From Chondrosia reniformis (lineage: Eukaryota > Porifera > Demospongiae > Chondrillida > Chondrillidae), in the NCBI GenBank assembly GCA_947172415.1, contig OX359189.1:4106501-4170500 (forward strand): a DNA stretch of 64,000 nucleotides, given 5' to 3'. The notes under the pieces were generated by a model. The model searched no databases. It had not been told where the DNA came from and worked only from the letters and a program-made list of their open reading frames with translations. Below, piece by piece: positions 26,338-39,204 of the stretch. The translations under genes were made by a program, and so were the position numbers. The stretch's first letter is position 1; each line of letters opens with the position of its first letter.

Positions 26338-29123
26338 TAGTGCATATTAGTAAGAACTTCCCATTTACTTTTTTAACTGTGACTTCGTACCCTAGTTATT
26401 TCCGGTTGTGGTTTGATGCGGGAAGGGGTTTTCAATAGTGTAGAATCCAATTATGACATCAGAAAGGCTACAGGATGCTTCTGTGTTGAAATATACATTT
26501 TAACCAATCAGGTTACAGAATACCTATGACGTTTACAATGATGTAATTGACAACAGGATGCGACCTCGTATATTTTATGACATCTTCCCATATTACGTTG
26601 TTCCTTTTAAAAACATGGCGTAAGTTCATCATGCATGAACCAATTTAAATAGTCGATAACTCATTATTTTGTGATCGTATTTGTTAGTCACTATGTCTTA
26701 AAAGTCAAATCGATGGTTTCAAAGAAAACGCTTACAAGACAGAATGGAATTGGTTCGATTAGCTAAAGAAAGTCGACAAAATCCTGTTGCTGAAGTAGGA
26801 CTTTCAATTGCAAGCACTTCTACACATGAACAAGATCCTGACATGACTGTTCTAGGCTTACCTAATCTAAATGTAACAGAAGATGAGGAAATGCCATCCG
26901 AAATTGAAAGGGAATCTTCCAGTTTAATGCTTGCTCAAACACAATCCAGTGATAGTAGTCCAGAAGACAGTTATGACAGTGATAATGAATATGAATTTAG
27001 CAGTGATGATGCCCAAACAATACTCAAAGAGTGGATTTTACAACAACCAACTGAAACTCTACACACGCAAGGTATCATGCTAATGGATGCACTTCTTCAT
27101 ACAGTGCGGACTAAAAGGAAAGCAGCAGAAATAACCTCAAGCTACATGGGCATATCATAAAGGTCAATTAGAAAGTGGCATCAAGATTTTTATACATTAC
27201 AAGGAGACTTAGTAAATGATGGAAGAGGTCAGTGGGAGAGGATTGGACTAATAAAAAATGAAAAGGTTCAAGCTAAGGCAATAGAGTGGCTCAGGATGCA
27301 CACTGGTAAAAGAAATTGCATAATAAATATTGCTAGCTTTCAAAAATTCATTAACATGGTTTTATTGCCCACACTTGCATCACGTATTCCAGTTACAGTA
27401 GGAAGTCCTCATTCCATTTCAGCAATGTCAGCTTGGAGGTTGATGAAAATTGCAGGGTTTGAATATTCTAAAATAAGCAAAGGGTATGTTGATGGCCATG
27501 ATAGGGCTGACCTAGTAACAGATCGAAATAATTTCTTACATATGATGCAAGAATTAGAAAACTCCCCCAAACCACCACCCACACCAATGGATGGAATCCA
27601 TCCTAATCCTCTAGGGAACCCTGATGCAGACAAATATCTTGTGCTTATTTACCATGAAAGTACTTTTCATTCCAATGAGGGAGTTAGTTATTCATGGCAT
27701 GAAAAAGGAAAGTATCCTCTTTGAACAAAAGATCAGGGTATAGGAATAATGGTAACAGACTTTTGGATGAATTCAATGGCCTTTTACAGCTCTCACAATT
27801 TGAGATAAGTAGACTGGATGAAGATGGTTCAGATGTTCCAATGCTGGCTAGAGAAGTGCTCTATATTGGTGCAGAGAATGAAGGATATTCTACTGCTGAA
27901 ACTTTTTGTGCACAGGTATCTAAGGCTGCAAAAATTGCAGCTTTTAAATATCCCCCTAGGATTTACAATGTGATCTTTGTTTTTGATCAAGCGAAGATTC
28001 ACACTGCTTTTGATGATGATACCCTAATATCATTTAGGATGAATGTAGGTCCTGGCGGTAAGCAGCCAGTAATGCGACCATCCCCCAGTTACCTGATAAA
28101 TGGAGCACCTCAAAGGATGACTCTAGATGATGGCATGCCTAAGGGATTGAAGATTGTACTAGAGGAGAGGGGTGTTAATACAAAGGGCATGGGCAAAGTT
28201 GACATGGTGAAAAAGCTCTCATACTTTATTGACTTCAGGCATGAGAAGAATAAAGTTGAAAGGTTACTGAGAAGATATGAAATGCAAGCATTTTTTACCC
28301 AAGTTTCATTCTGAGCTTAACCCAATAGAAAGAGTTTGGGGAAAAGCAAAACAATATGCCAGAAACAACTGCAATTATACTTTGAAGGTCTATAACGCAC
28401 AATTTCACCGGCTTTAGAGAGTGTGTCAGTGGACACAATTAGGAAGTACTTCAGGAAATCTAGAGATTACATGCATGCATACAGAGAAGGATTCACAGGG
28501 TATCAAACAAATGACAATGTTAAGCTGTACAAATCACAGAAAGGTATCAGAAGCAGAAAGCAATGTTTAAAAATAACAATAACTAAATATCAAATAACTA
28601 TACAAATATATGATAGTTAGGTTAATTTAAACTAACTTTTTTTCATCATATTATATTAAATTCAAATTTTCTTCTCTGTAAAATTTGTTTATACCTAAAA
28701 GTTTATTGTGAAAAATTTTTGGAGGTTTAGCTAATTTTCCTTTTTTTAAATAGGTCAGTAAACTTCATAAAATTATGCGCATATTTTAATTTTTAACACT
28801 TATAATATCACAGAGAAAGAGGTTAAAGTTAAAAGCTTCTGTGTAAAAAATTGTATACTATTATACTTAAGATTCAAGGTATGAATATTTTCCCAACTGT
28901 CTTATATGATCGTGAATAGGTCCAAATTTTAGTAAGACTCACTAAAATATCTGCGGATGTTTATAGATATTGCGCAATTATACATTGTCATAGCAACGTC
29001 AATTTAAATTTCTTAGATAGGCAATCTGAGCAAATTTGCTACTATTTTACTGTACCAATTTTAAATTAAACACATTTGCATCCTACCATACTTTTTTAGA
29101 AAAGTGTTTATTGATATGCACTA
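26338..29123 (+). mobile_element. IS630/Tc1-like DNA transposon, decayed
   Basis: 2,786 bp flanked by TA on both sides. Imperfect terminal inverted repeats: TAGTGCATATTAGTAAGAAC on the left against TAGTGCATATCAATAAACAC read inward from the right. A disrupted transposase gene lies on the plus strand with 5' and 3' non-coding regions of about 400 and 500 bp. The satellite on both sides resembles about 11,340-11,520. The superfamily is inferred from TA duplication plus transposase motifs. Confidence 0.8.
26744..28620 (+). pseudogene. DDE transposase of the IS630/Tc1-like group
   Basis: Pieces in order: 26,744-27,160 (acidic, Ser-rich N-terminus), continuing in the same frame past a TAA to 27,724, then a TGA. 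The frame shifts to 27,721-28,314, shifts again at a T run near 28,285, and resumes by 28,423-28,620. Visible motifs are GYVDGHDRADLV, the catalytic region LIYHESTFHSNEG, the second Asp in FVFDQAKIHTAF, and the last acidic residue in ELNPIERVWGKAK. From memory of the group the first motif usually has Asp before the Glu; here it reads YHES, so the first catalytic Asp seems lost. Confidence 0.8.
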
Positions 29124-32100
29124 TACTGGCTATATGGAGTAATTGTGTGAACTAGTTATATGTACTAGTTGTATTTATTAGTTGTATGTACTAGTTGTAT
29201 TTATTAGAAGTGTGTACTAGTTATATGTTTTAATTATTAGTTGTGTGTACTAGTTTTATGTACTTGTTGTAGATTCTTGTACTTGTTATACTAGGTACTA
29301 GGAAGGTAATAGTTGTATATACTAGAAACTAGTTATATGTACTAGTTGTATGTACTAGTTTTATGAACTAGTTGCATGTACTAGTTGTATATAGTAGTTG
29401 AGTTGTATTTACAATTTGCATGTACTAGTTATATGTTTGTGAAGTAGTTATATGTACTAGTTGTATGCACTAGCTGTATGTACTAGTTGTATGAACTAGA
29501 TATGAATCAGTTGTATGTACAAGTTGTATGTACTAGTTGAATGCAATAGATGTATGTACTAGCTGTGTACTAGTTTTATGTACTAGTTGTATGTTCTAGT
29601 TGTAGGTTCCATTACTAGTTATACTATGTACTAGGGAAGTACTAGTTGTATGTGCTTAATACTAGTTGTACGTACTGGTTGTATGATCTAATGATATGTA
29701 TTAGATGTATGGACAAGTTTGTGGGTAATTGTTGTATGTACTAGTTATATGCATTAGTTGTATGTATCATGTGTATGTACTTTACCAGTTTTTTGTACTA
29801 GAACTAGTTATATTTACTAATTTTAGGTACTAATTGTATGTACTCATTGCTACTTGTATTTACTAATTACTAGTTGTATGTACTTGTTACTAGTTGTATG
29901 AACCAGTTGTAGGTATTATATAGTTGTATGTACTAGCTGCTACGTGTATGTACTAGTTCAATGTATTAGTTTATATACTAGTACTAGTTAAATTTACTAA
30001 TTGTAGATACTATTTGTATATACTAGTTCTATGTTTGAGTTGTATATACTAGTTATATGAACTAGGCATGGTACAAATTGTACGTAATCGATGTACGTAC
30101 TAATTGTATGTACAAGTTGTATGTACTAGTTCTATGTACTATTTGTACGTACTCGTTACTAGTTGTATGTACCAGTTGTACGTTGTAGTTTTATGTTCTA
30201 GTACTGGTTATATATACTAATTGTAGGTACTAATTGTATGTACTTTTTGTATGTGCAAGTAGTATATACAAGTTTTGTTTGCTAGTTTTAAGTACTAGTC
30301 GAAAGTCCTATGTTCTAGTTATTTGCACTATTTTTATGTACTAATTATTATGTACTAGTTGCATGTACTAGTTGTATGTATCAGTTTTATGTAGTCCTTC
30401 TATTTACTAGTTCTATGTACTAGGTTAACGTACTACTTGTATGTTCTAATTGTATGAACTAGTTGTATGTACTAATGGAAGTACTTTCTAGTACTAGTTA
30501 TAGGAACTAGTGTTAGTACTAGTTGAATGTACTGGTTGTATACACTAATTGTGTATACTAGTTGTGTGTACTAGTTGTATGAACTAGTTATATGTACTAG
30601 TTGTATGTACTAGTTGTGTTTACTAGTTGTATGTACAAGTCGTATGTACTAGTTCTATGTACTAGTAGTGTTTACTTATTGCTACCTGTGTGTACTTAGT
30701 TCAATGTAGTAGTTATATGTGCATGTTCTAGTTATATGTTCTAGTTATATGTTTTAGTTGTATGTACTAGTTGTATGTGCTCCATGTTTGTACTAGCTAT
30801 ATTTTCTATACATTTTGTTAACTAGTTGTATGTACTAGTACTAGTTATATTTACTAGATGTATGTACAAACTATATGTACTAATATAGTCTGTGTTTACT
30901 AGTTATATATATATGTGTATAGACTAGTTGTAGGTACTAGTACAAGTAAGCTTGAGTTCTAGTTTATCTATTTACTAAGTAGGCACTAGTAAAATGTAAT
31001 ACTAGTTGGAGTTCTAGTTTAATGTCCTAGTTGTATGTATATACTATTTATATGTACTAATTTTATGTGTATGTTTCGATCATAGGTACTAGTTGTTAGT
31101 ACAAGTTGTATGAAGTAGTTGTTAGCCTAGGTGAATGTACTAGTTGTATATACTAGTTGTACGTACTAGTTATATGTATTACTTGTTTGTACTTGTTATA
31201 CATACTAGTAGAATATACTAGTTGTGTGTAATAGTTGTATGTACTAGTTGTAAATACTAGTTGTTAGTACCAGCTTTATTTTCTACTTGTATAAACTAGT
31301 TGTATGTACTAGTACTAGTTATATTTACTAGTGGTAAGTACAAATTATATGTGCCAATAAAGGCTGTATGCACTAGTTATATATATGTGTATATATGGAC
31401 TAGTTGTATGTACTAGTGCTAGTAAGTTTGAGTACTAGTTAATCTAGTTACTAAGTAGGAACTAGTTATATGTAATACTAGTTGGAGTTCTAGTTTAATG
31501 TCCTAGTTGTATGTACTATTTATATGTGTATGTTCAAGTCATAGGTACTAGTTGTAGGTACAAGTTGTATGAAGTAGTTGTTCGCACTAGTTGTATGTGC
31601 TAGTTGCGTGTACTAGTTGTATGTACTAGTTAAATGCATTACTTGTTTGTACTTGTTACACGTACTAGTAGAATGTACTAGTAGTGTGTACTAGTTGTAT
31701 GTACTAGTTTTATGTTTTAGTTGGATGAACTAGTTGTATGTACTAGTGGTATATACTAGATGCATGTACTATTTATATGTACTAGTTATATCTATTACTT
31801 GTTTGTACTTGTTATACGTACTAGTAGAATGTACTAGTAGTGGGTACTAGTTGTATGTACTAGTTTTATGTTATAGTTGTATGTACTAGTTGTATGTACT
31901 AGTGGTATGTACTAGATGCATGTACTATTTATATGGACCAGTTATGTGTGTATATACTAGTTATATGTAGTAGTTAGTGGCTACTAGTTTTATGTTCTCG
32001 TTGTATGTACTAGTTGTGTGTACTATTTGTGTGTTCCATTTGTAGGTACTAGTTGTATGTACTAGGTATATGTACTAGTTGTAGGTTCTGTTTTTAGCAA

Positions 32101-34731
32101 AACTAGTTACTAAGTAGGTACTATTTGTATGTACAAGTGCTAGTTATATTAACTAGTTATAGGTACTGGATATATGTACTAGTTGAATGTAATAGTTATA
32201 TGTACTAATTGCTTATTATAGTTCTATATAATAGTTGTATGTACTAATTATATGTACTAGTTGAATGTACTAGTTGTATGTACTAGTTGTAATAACTAGT
32301 GGTTAGTACTTGTACTGGTAATATTTAATAACTGTAGGAACTAGTTGTATGTACTAGTTGTATGTACTATATAGGACTAGTTATATTTACTAGTTGTAGG
32401 TTATAGTTGGATGTACTTGTTGAATGTAATAGTTGCATATACTAATTATATATAATAATTGTATGTACCAGTTGTATGTACTAGTTTTGCACTAGCTCTA
32501 TGTACTAGATGTATGAATTAGTAGTATTATCTAATGGGATGTATTAGTACTGGTAATATTTACTAATTGTAGGTTCTAGTTCTATGTAATAGTTGAATGT
32601 AATAGTTGTATGTACTAGCATTAGTTATATTTACTAGTTGTAAGTATTAGTAGTATGTACTAATAGTATGTAGTAGTTGTATGTTCTAAGTGTATGAACT
32701 AGTTTATCTTCTAGTTGCATGTACTTGTTATATACTAGTTGTATGTATAAGTTGTATATATTAGTTGTATGTACTAGTTGTGTGTACCCGTAGTGTGTAT
32801 TAACTGTATGTATTAGCCATGTCCTAGATGCATTTACTAGTTCTAATAACTAATTGCACTTACTAGTACTGGTAATATTTACTAGTTGTAGGTTCTAGTT
32901 TTATGCACTAGTTGTATGTACTAGTGCAGGCTATATTTACCAATTATAGGTATTAGTTTTATGTAGTAGCTGTATGTTCTAATTGTTTGTACTAGTTCTA
33001 TGTACTAATTGTATGTACTAGTTATGTACTAGTTATATGAACTAGTTTTAAGTACTAGTTCTGTGTATTAGTTGTATGTACTAATTGTATGTACTAATTG
33101 TAGGTACTAGGTGTATGTACTATTTATAGGTACTAGTTTTAAGTTCTAGGACTAGTAAAATTAGGTAATAATTAGGTACTTGTTGTAAGTACTAAATGCA
33201 TATACTAGTTGTATGTACTAGTTGTATACCAGTTATATGTACTAGTTATATGTGCTAGTTGTATCAACTAGTAATATGTTCTAGTACAAGTAATATTTAA
33301 TCGTTATATTTACTAGTTGTATGTACTAGTACAAGTTATATATATTAGTTATATTTACCAGTTATATTTACTAGTTGTTTGTACTGGTGGTATGCACTAG
33401 TTGTATGTACTAGTTGTAGCACAAATTGTATGGACTAGTTGTATGTACTAGATATATGCACTAATTGTGTGAAATAATTATACGTCATAGAAGGAGTTCT
33501 CGTTTAATGTACTAGTTGTATGGACTATTTATATGTACTAGTTATATGTGTATGTACTAGTTATACGTAGTAGTTGTTTGTACTAGGTATATGTACTAGT
33601 TGTATGTACTATTTGTATAAACTTTTAAATTTACTACTTGTAGGTTCTATTACTAGTTATACTAGGTACTAGGTAGGTGCTAGTTGTATGTACTAGCACT
33701 AGTTATACTTACTAGTTTATGGTACTAGTTGCATGGACTTGTTGAATGTTATAATTGTATGTACTAATTGTATGTACTAGTTGTATGTAGTAGTTGTAGG
33801 TTCCAATTGTATGAACTAGTTTTATGTACCACCTGTATGGACTAGTTATATACTAGGTGTATGTACTTGATGTATGTACTAGTTGTATGTACTAGTTGTA
33901 TTTACTACTTGCATGTCCTAATTGAATGTACTAGTTGTATGTACTAGTTGTATGTACTATTAGTATGTTCCAGTTGTAAGTACTAGGTGTATGTACTAGT
34001 TATGTGTACTAGTTGTAGGTTTCTAGTACTAGGTATACCAGATATTAAGTAGGTATTAGTTGAATGTACAAGTACTAGTTATATTAAATATTTGTAGGTA
34101 TTACTTATATGAACTAGTCGAATGTAATAGTTGCATGTACTAATTGTATATAATAGTTGTATGTAGCAGTTGTATGTACTAGTTATGTACTAGTTGTATG
34201 TAATAGTTGTATGTACTACTAGGATTAACTAGTGGAATGTACAAGTAAAGGTAATATATACTAACTGTAGGCACTAGTTGTATGTACTAGTTGTACGTAC
34301 TAGCACTGGTTATATTTACTATTTGTACGTATAAGTTGTATGTACTAGTTGTATGTAATAGTTGTATGTTCTAATTGTATGAACTAATTTTATGTACTAG
34401 TTCTATACTAGTTGTATGTATTAGTTGTATAAACTAGTGGTATGTACTAGTTATGTGTACAATTGTATGTATTAACTGTATGTATTAGTTATGTACTAGT
34501 TGCATGTGCTAGTTCTAATATGTACTAGTACTAGTAATATTTACTAGTTGTAGGTACTAGTTTTATGAACTAGTTGTATGTATATACTAGTGCTAGTCCT
34601 AGATATATTCAGTAGTTGTAATAGTTGTAGGTCTAGTTTGATGTACTTGTTGTATGGACTATTTATATGTACCAGTTTTATGTTAATGTTCTAGTCATAG
34701 GTACTAATTGTAAGTACAAATTGTATGAATT
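29124..34731 (+). repeat. 13-bp satellite block
   Basis: Forward array from the IS630-like element to the gene island. It shares long collinear stretches with about 13,600-14,750 and with about 2,100-4,700. No gene is seen. Confidence 0.95.
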
Positions 34732-35180
34732 AGCTTACCAAAGACCATTCCTAGGATAAAATGGCCTCCGAACTCGATAAAAGTGTTCCCCAAGCTCTAC
34801 GAATTATCTCCTAGTTCTAATGGCTGCCGATTTCAAACATATAGCCTCTGAATCTGTACCAAAGACTGTTCCTAGGATAACAAGTAGTTCGAGTTTAAAA
34901 ATTCGTGGGGCCATCGCCCCCCGAATTTACTCAAACTACTTGGCCGCATCGTTGGGCTTTGACATATTACTCTTAATCCTAACGATTGAGGATGCTTAAG
35001 TGTCCTAATAATTATAAATAGCGACAAAAAAGCTTCGTTAACTAAAGCTTCCTGAACGCCACCATTTGCAAAAACGATGTATTGACGTATAAATTAAGTG
35101 TTACAATAATTGCATATGAACTCATATTCTACATCTATCGACGTATAAAATGTGTTATAATAGTTGCGTATGAAGTCGTA
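34732..35180. other. Left border of the gene island
   Basis: Transition from satellite to complex DNA. It holds two related modules built on CCTAGGATAA and TGGCYGCCGA (34,745-34,790 and 34,825-34,875), the first matching the joint at 10.13 kb. An imperfect hairpin at about 34,881-34,943 pairs AAGTAGTTCGAGT with ACTCAAACTACTT around a GC-rich loop. No gene is supported. Confidence 0.6.
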
Positions 35181-35233
35181 TTATATATATATATTAATAT
35201 ATATATTGATGTCCCTTGTGTACAAGTTACAAA

Positions 35234-35503
35234 ATGGTCTCCAACCCTGTTGATTATGTGAATGCATGCAACCAACTGTCGGTATTCTTAGCTCACTCAC
35301 AAGGCAAATCAAATCTGCTGTGGACGTGGTTATTAGCTGAGACCCCTTTAAGACTGGAACCTTTGTTGATACATGGCATGCATGATGCATCATCTGCAGT
35401 AGTTGAGGATTTGAAAGTCTGCAACTATACGTACTATTTAAAATACTGTTTATCCTATAGGGGTCACTTGGATCTCTTTAAATTTGTAACTGGAACTGTG
35501 TAG
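35234..35503 (+). CDS. Hypothetical short ORF
   Basis: 89 codons from ATG (MVSNPVDYVNACNQ) to TAG; the context AAAATGG suits initiation. No recognisable domain. The segment just after it, TTGATTGTAATTTTAATATT, is repeated about 80 bp further on. It may be a small gene, one exon of a larger gene, or a chance frame; composition looks more coding-like than its surroundings. Confidence 0.3.
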   Translation: MVSNPVDYVNACNQLSVFLAHSQGKSNLLWTWLLAETPLRLEPLLIHGMHDASSAVVEDLKVCNYTYYLKYCLSYRGHLDLFKFVTGTV

Positions 35504-36479
35504 CTAGTACTTGATTGTAATTTTAATATTGTATAGTCAGTTGGCTCTCATAAATTTGTAACTTGTACTGTCTAGTACTTGATTGTAATTTTAGTATTTT
35601 ATATATATATTTGTCAGTAACTTGCACCCTTTATTAGATGTTACTACATCACCAGTTGATGTCAGTGAAATCGTAAATGATGAATACTCCGGCATGATCC
35701 ACCAGCAAAGATCCAGAATCAGAATCAGAAATCATAGAAGCAAGATTGGTTATGGAAGCTAGATTCTAAAGATGAAGATGGTTTATGTTTTCATTTTAAT
35801 GTTTGATAGAGATATATATTTTGCTTTTAATTATAGAGAACATTTATTTTAATTAAAAATCTCAAGTTTTTAACTAAAGGTTAGTTTGCTTAGATTTTGT
35901 TTTTAACGCAATATGTACTGTTTGGGTAAGTCACTATCATAAGTACTGTTTGTTTCTAAGCATATTATTAAACGTATATATAGTGATTATTTTGCCTTTC
36001 TTATACCTATTAACACACTTAGAGCATACGTAATAGTCTTATAAATGGACTGAGTGTGCTCTGTTTGTGTTCTAGAGGTTTTCAAAGGCAATTTCCACTG
36101 TTGTTTAATTTAAAATTCATATCCTTGGTTTTTTGAGCTATGAATTTTGAATTGAGGAGGTGAGGTATAAATAAATTCTTAAGAGTGGTTAAGGGATAAG
36201 GTTGATGAAGATGGTAGGGTTTGTAGTATTGAAAATTCTATAGATTGATTTCATAATATTATTGGTGCCATGTAGTTTCAAGTATGGAAATTAGGAATAG
36301 TTTTAAAAAAGCCTCTTTAGAAAGTTGTAAGATTTGAATGAAACACAATATATAAAAGATTTTGTTGATACAGATCAACACATACAGTACATCTCCTCAT
36401 ATGTGAAATGAACACATACAGTACATCTACTCACATATGGTTTGGCACAACAATTAAAGATGGAAGGACTATATTGAAA
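35504..36479. other. Gene-poor interval
   Basis: AT-rich DNA. The short frame around 35,640-35,755 is preceded by an AG acceptor-like context but has no support. Near 36,375-36,440 the phrase AACACATACAGTACATCT occurs twice. Nothing else is identifiable. Confidence 0.4.
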
Positions 36480-37020
36480 GAAAATATAACTGTAGACTTA
36501 GCGATTGGATGTACCTCTAAAACTTAAATAGAACAAACAGTCTTAATAAAGACTTAGAACATGCTCCAAATAAGGTAATAGGTACAGAGTAGGCAATACA
36601 AATTTATTCATATATATCCCAACCCAATACGGTACACTCTTGGAAATATGCGTACACGCAATGATGAGGAAGAAAACTAACAGTATACATAAGAAGAGAG
36701 CACGGAGCTTAAAAGCTTCAGTTAGCATAGTGATACGGTCGCTTAAACCATAGGCTACTTTACGTAGTCTCTATATATAATCTATGCTTAAACGATGTAT
36801 CATGCAGTATTGATTCTCAAACTTCACGGGGACGTATACAATTACTTTATCTAACCTTCGATACAACTCGTTTATTTGGTAGCTCCTTTTCGTGGAAGAG
36901 GGTCGACTTGTCACAGCTGTTCTCACTAAGTTAATTTTGCAACTCCAGCCACATGATTCAGAAAATGCACGCAGTGACATAAGGTGTTGTTGACGTAGGA
37001 TCATGCGATTGTGCAATGAT
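36480..37020. repeat. Duplicated segment, left copy
   Basis: Direct-repeat partner of 57,135-58,260. Shared landmarks are CATGCTCCAAATAAGGTAAT, GACGGGGACGTATAC-like sequence (here CACGGGGACGTATAC) and CTTTATCTAACCTTCG. The right copy has about 700 bp of extra DNA in the middle. The segment carries the terminal-exon candidate at 36,847-36,925. Confidence 0.75.
36847..36925 (-). CDS. Candidate terminal exon of an unidentified gene
   Basis: Minus-strand segment ending in TAA, encoding a basic C-terminal peptide (DKSTLFHEKELPNKRVVSKV plus R). It is preceded by an acceptor-like CTTAG. The duplicated copy at 58,140-58,217 encodes DKSTLSYEKELANRRVVAKV plus R with the stop at the same place; about half of the base changes are synonymous third-position changes. 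That pattern argues for past coding constraint. An AATAAA lies about 240 bp downstream on the minus strand. The gene family is not recognised, and a longer frame on this strand (36,771-37,016) is the other reading. Confidence 0.45.
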
Positions 37021-37255
37021 ATAAGTACTTATGGAACGTTTACGTTTTGACACATATAAGGGGTGTGATGATATGTAGAGGGTTGTGGGTAATCAAAGCA
37101 TGGACTGTTCTATATATGTGATGATTTGTAAAAGCTAATAGATGTAAGAATAATTGCGCATGCGGATCTAGTTAAGGATCATCTAGAACCACTAGTAAGC
37201 TGGTGAATTAGGGCTATGGAAATGTTCAATTAAGAATTTAATTGTTTTTATACAG

Positions 37256-37390
37256 ATAATCGAAGGGATGACAACAAAGGAAATAATGGATGTTATCCAT
37301 TCTGAGGATCCAGGCTGGAATGAACCACGAGTTATGACTTACGAAGACGAGGAAAAAGCGGCTATTATAAGTTTTGAAATTAAAGCATAG
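37256..37390 (+). CDS. Candidate terminal exon of an unidentified gene
   Basis: Open for 44 codons after a good acceptor (TTTTTATACAG) and ending in TAG. The peptide is acidic with balanced composition (HSEDPGWNEPRVMTYEDEE). An AATAAA at 37,441-37,446, about 50 bp after the stop, fits a last exon. It is too short for a long-frame search to list and is recognised only from splice and poly(A) context. No family assigned. Confidence 0.4.
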   Translation: MIEGMTTKEIMDVIHSEDPGWNEPRVMTYEDEEKAAIISFEIKA

Positions 37391-38281
37391 TGGTTATACC
37401 GAGACTTTCTGTTTTTATATTAATATTAAATATTCTTAATAATAAAGAGTCAGCATCATAATAACAATGGGTATTCCAGTGAAACTTGTCGAGGGAATTA
37501 GGTTATCGTGGTAGCAACATTAATAAGTTACATTTAACATATATTTAAAGGATGTCGAAGGTATCCATAAAATCTTTTAAAGGATACGTACATTTATACC
37601 TTCTTCCTGTTGTCAATGTTAGCAGTCCTATAATGGACTTTTAGCTAAAGTTTTAATTAAGAAACAGGTACAAAATGTGATTTCTAAAGAATTACGCTTA
37701 AAGCAAGCTATACACAAGTTTATGTGAAAGATTTGTCTTTACACAGTTCAGTATATCTGAAGTATCCTCTCTGCTGATTAGGAAAGGCCTAGCTTTTCGT
37801 ATGCAGAAGGGGAAACTTTAATATCAGTATGTATACGTATAACAATACTTACCTTTAAACGATTTTAACTACATGCTAAGAGGTAGTCAGTATACTTGGG
37901 CCAATGTCACTTGTTTGAACAAAAACGCGTACAAATTGTTCTTGTCTATGGTAGAATGCAATTAATATTGTAAGGCCTGGCACAACATGATTATAGTGAA
38001 TTTGTACGCATACTTTGCAATATAACTTGTTTAATCAGTGAAATAGGGATTTGTGCACACTTGCACAAATAGTAACTTACCGTTTGCTTTTAATTGGATG
38101 CAATCGTAGTCAAGTATATCGTTTACGTTTCCAGAGAGGATACAGCTATATATTCTTTAAGATAGCTTTCGTGGTACAAAGCAGCTAGTATAACGACTCC
38201 CACAGTGGATACGAAATTTAGGTATGTACGTATAATATAATGTTAAGTGTTAAGTTACAATAATAATAATGATATAGAATA
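37391..38281. other. Gene-poor interval
   Basis: AT-rich DNA with one AATAAA at 37,441. No frame, RNA or repeat that I can support. Confidence 0.4.
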
Positions 38282-38453
38282 TCAGTTGTTCGAAGTTTTT
38301 GATGGTGAAGTCGTATCCATGACTCCACCATTCGTATTCTGCTCTTCAAGTAGAAGGGCATCTTCAAGGTCACTTGATCTTTCAGAGTGTGGTGGATCAC
38401 ATATTGCCGGTTGGTCTTCATCGTTGGAGGTGTCCCGATTTTCCCAGTTATAA
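38282..38453 (-). pseudogene. Candidate 3' exon, decayed upstream
   Basis: The minus-strand frame ending at TGA 38,282-38,284 encodes an acidic Ser/Glu/Asp-rich tail (HSERSSDLEDALLLEEQ, then MDTTSPSKTSNN). In the same frame upstream the reading is CRDYPQ, a stop, then RKENCPFIHYNWENRD. The Cys/Cys/His spacing recalls a CCCH finger but one Cys is not seen. The in-frame TGA suggests a dead exon or a missed intron. The frames listed on either strand here that avoid this reading look less coding-like. Confidence 0.35.
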
Positions 38454-38928
38454 TGTATAAAGGGACAATTTTCCTTCCTTCATTGCGGGTAGTCCCGGCA
38501 TAATTTATAGCGTTTGTTCTTTAGAAGGTCCTGGTACACCTAGAGGAATTTACAGGTTCCTTTTGGCTTTTTGCAGCTTCTTTGGTAGCGGCACAAAGTT
38601 GGAAGTGTTTTTGGCCTGGTTTTCTTCACTTTTTTGCCTTAGTAGTTTGTTAGGCAGGTCTTTTGCGATCGGAGGCGTATATTACTAAGGACATATTTCC
38701 TTGTACATTGTAAGTAGCTGTAGCTCTGTCCATATTAGTTCACTGATACAATAACGTTTACAAATATAAAATAAATTGTACGTGAAGATATCTAAATGGT
38801 GATGTGGTAATTAATTGATTAACAGGGTTGTATCTGCCAAATCACATCAAAGTGCTAAGCTTGCTAAATTTTAGTTTCGTGAACGTTGGGAATAAAGGTA
38901 TATAGGCATATAGGAGCTTCTTGATAGA

Positions 38929-39204
38929 ATGGAGGAAGAGAAACAGGAGAAGGTAACACATTCACATGCAGAAAAGGAATTAAGTGATTTGGAAATAACT
39001 GATGAAGAACTACTGAAATGCAGCCAGAATGAAGAAATGTCAGGATTAGAAGATGGAGAATTGGCCATGGATGACTCAGAGTGGGACCTTCTTCTATCTA
39101 AAGGAGAGGAGGTTAATCAGGTAATGGGGAGCAATGAGTGTGAAGAACCGTATCCACTATCAGAGGAAGAAGAAAAGATCATGCTCGCAGCCCTAGTGGA
39201 TTAG
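38929..39204 (+). CDS. Small acidic hypothetical protein
   Basis: 91 codons from ATG (context AGAATGG) to TAG. Strongly acidic and rich in Glu and Leu: MEEEKQEKVTHSHAEKELSD at the start and LSEEEEKIMLAALVD at the end, predicted helical. A GTAATG after AGGTTAATCAG could act as a donor, so this may be one exon. No family recognised; low-complexity acidic frames can arise by chance, but amino-acid use looks protein-like. Confidence 0.4.
   Translation: MEEEKQEKVTHSHAEKELSDLEITDEELLKCSQNEEMSGLEDGELAMDDSEWDLLLSKGEEVNQVMGSNECEEPYPLSEEEEKIMLAALVD

Noticed and set aside
34881-34943. Rho-independent-type terminator
   Set aside because: A GC-rich loop hairpin in a eukaryotic context with no adjacent gene; more likely a fold-back remnant.
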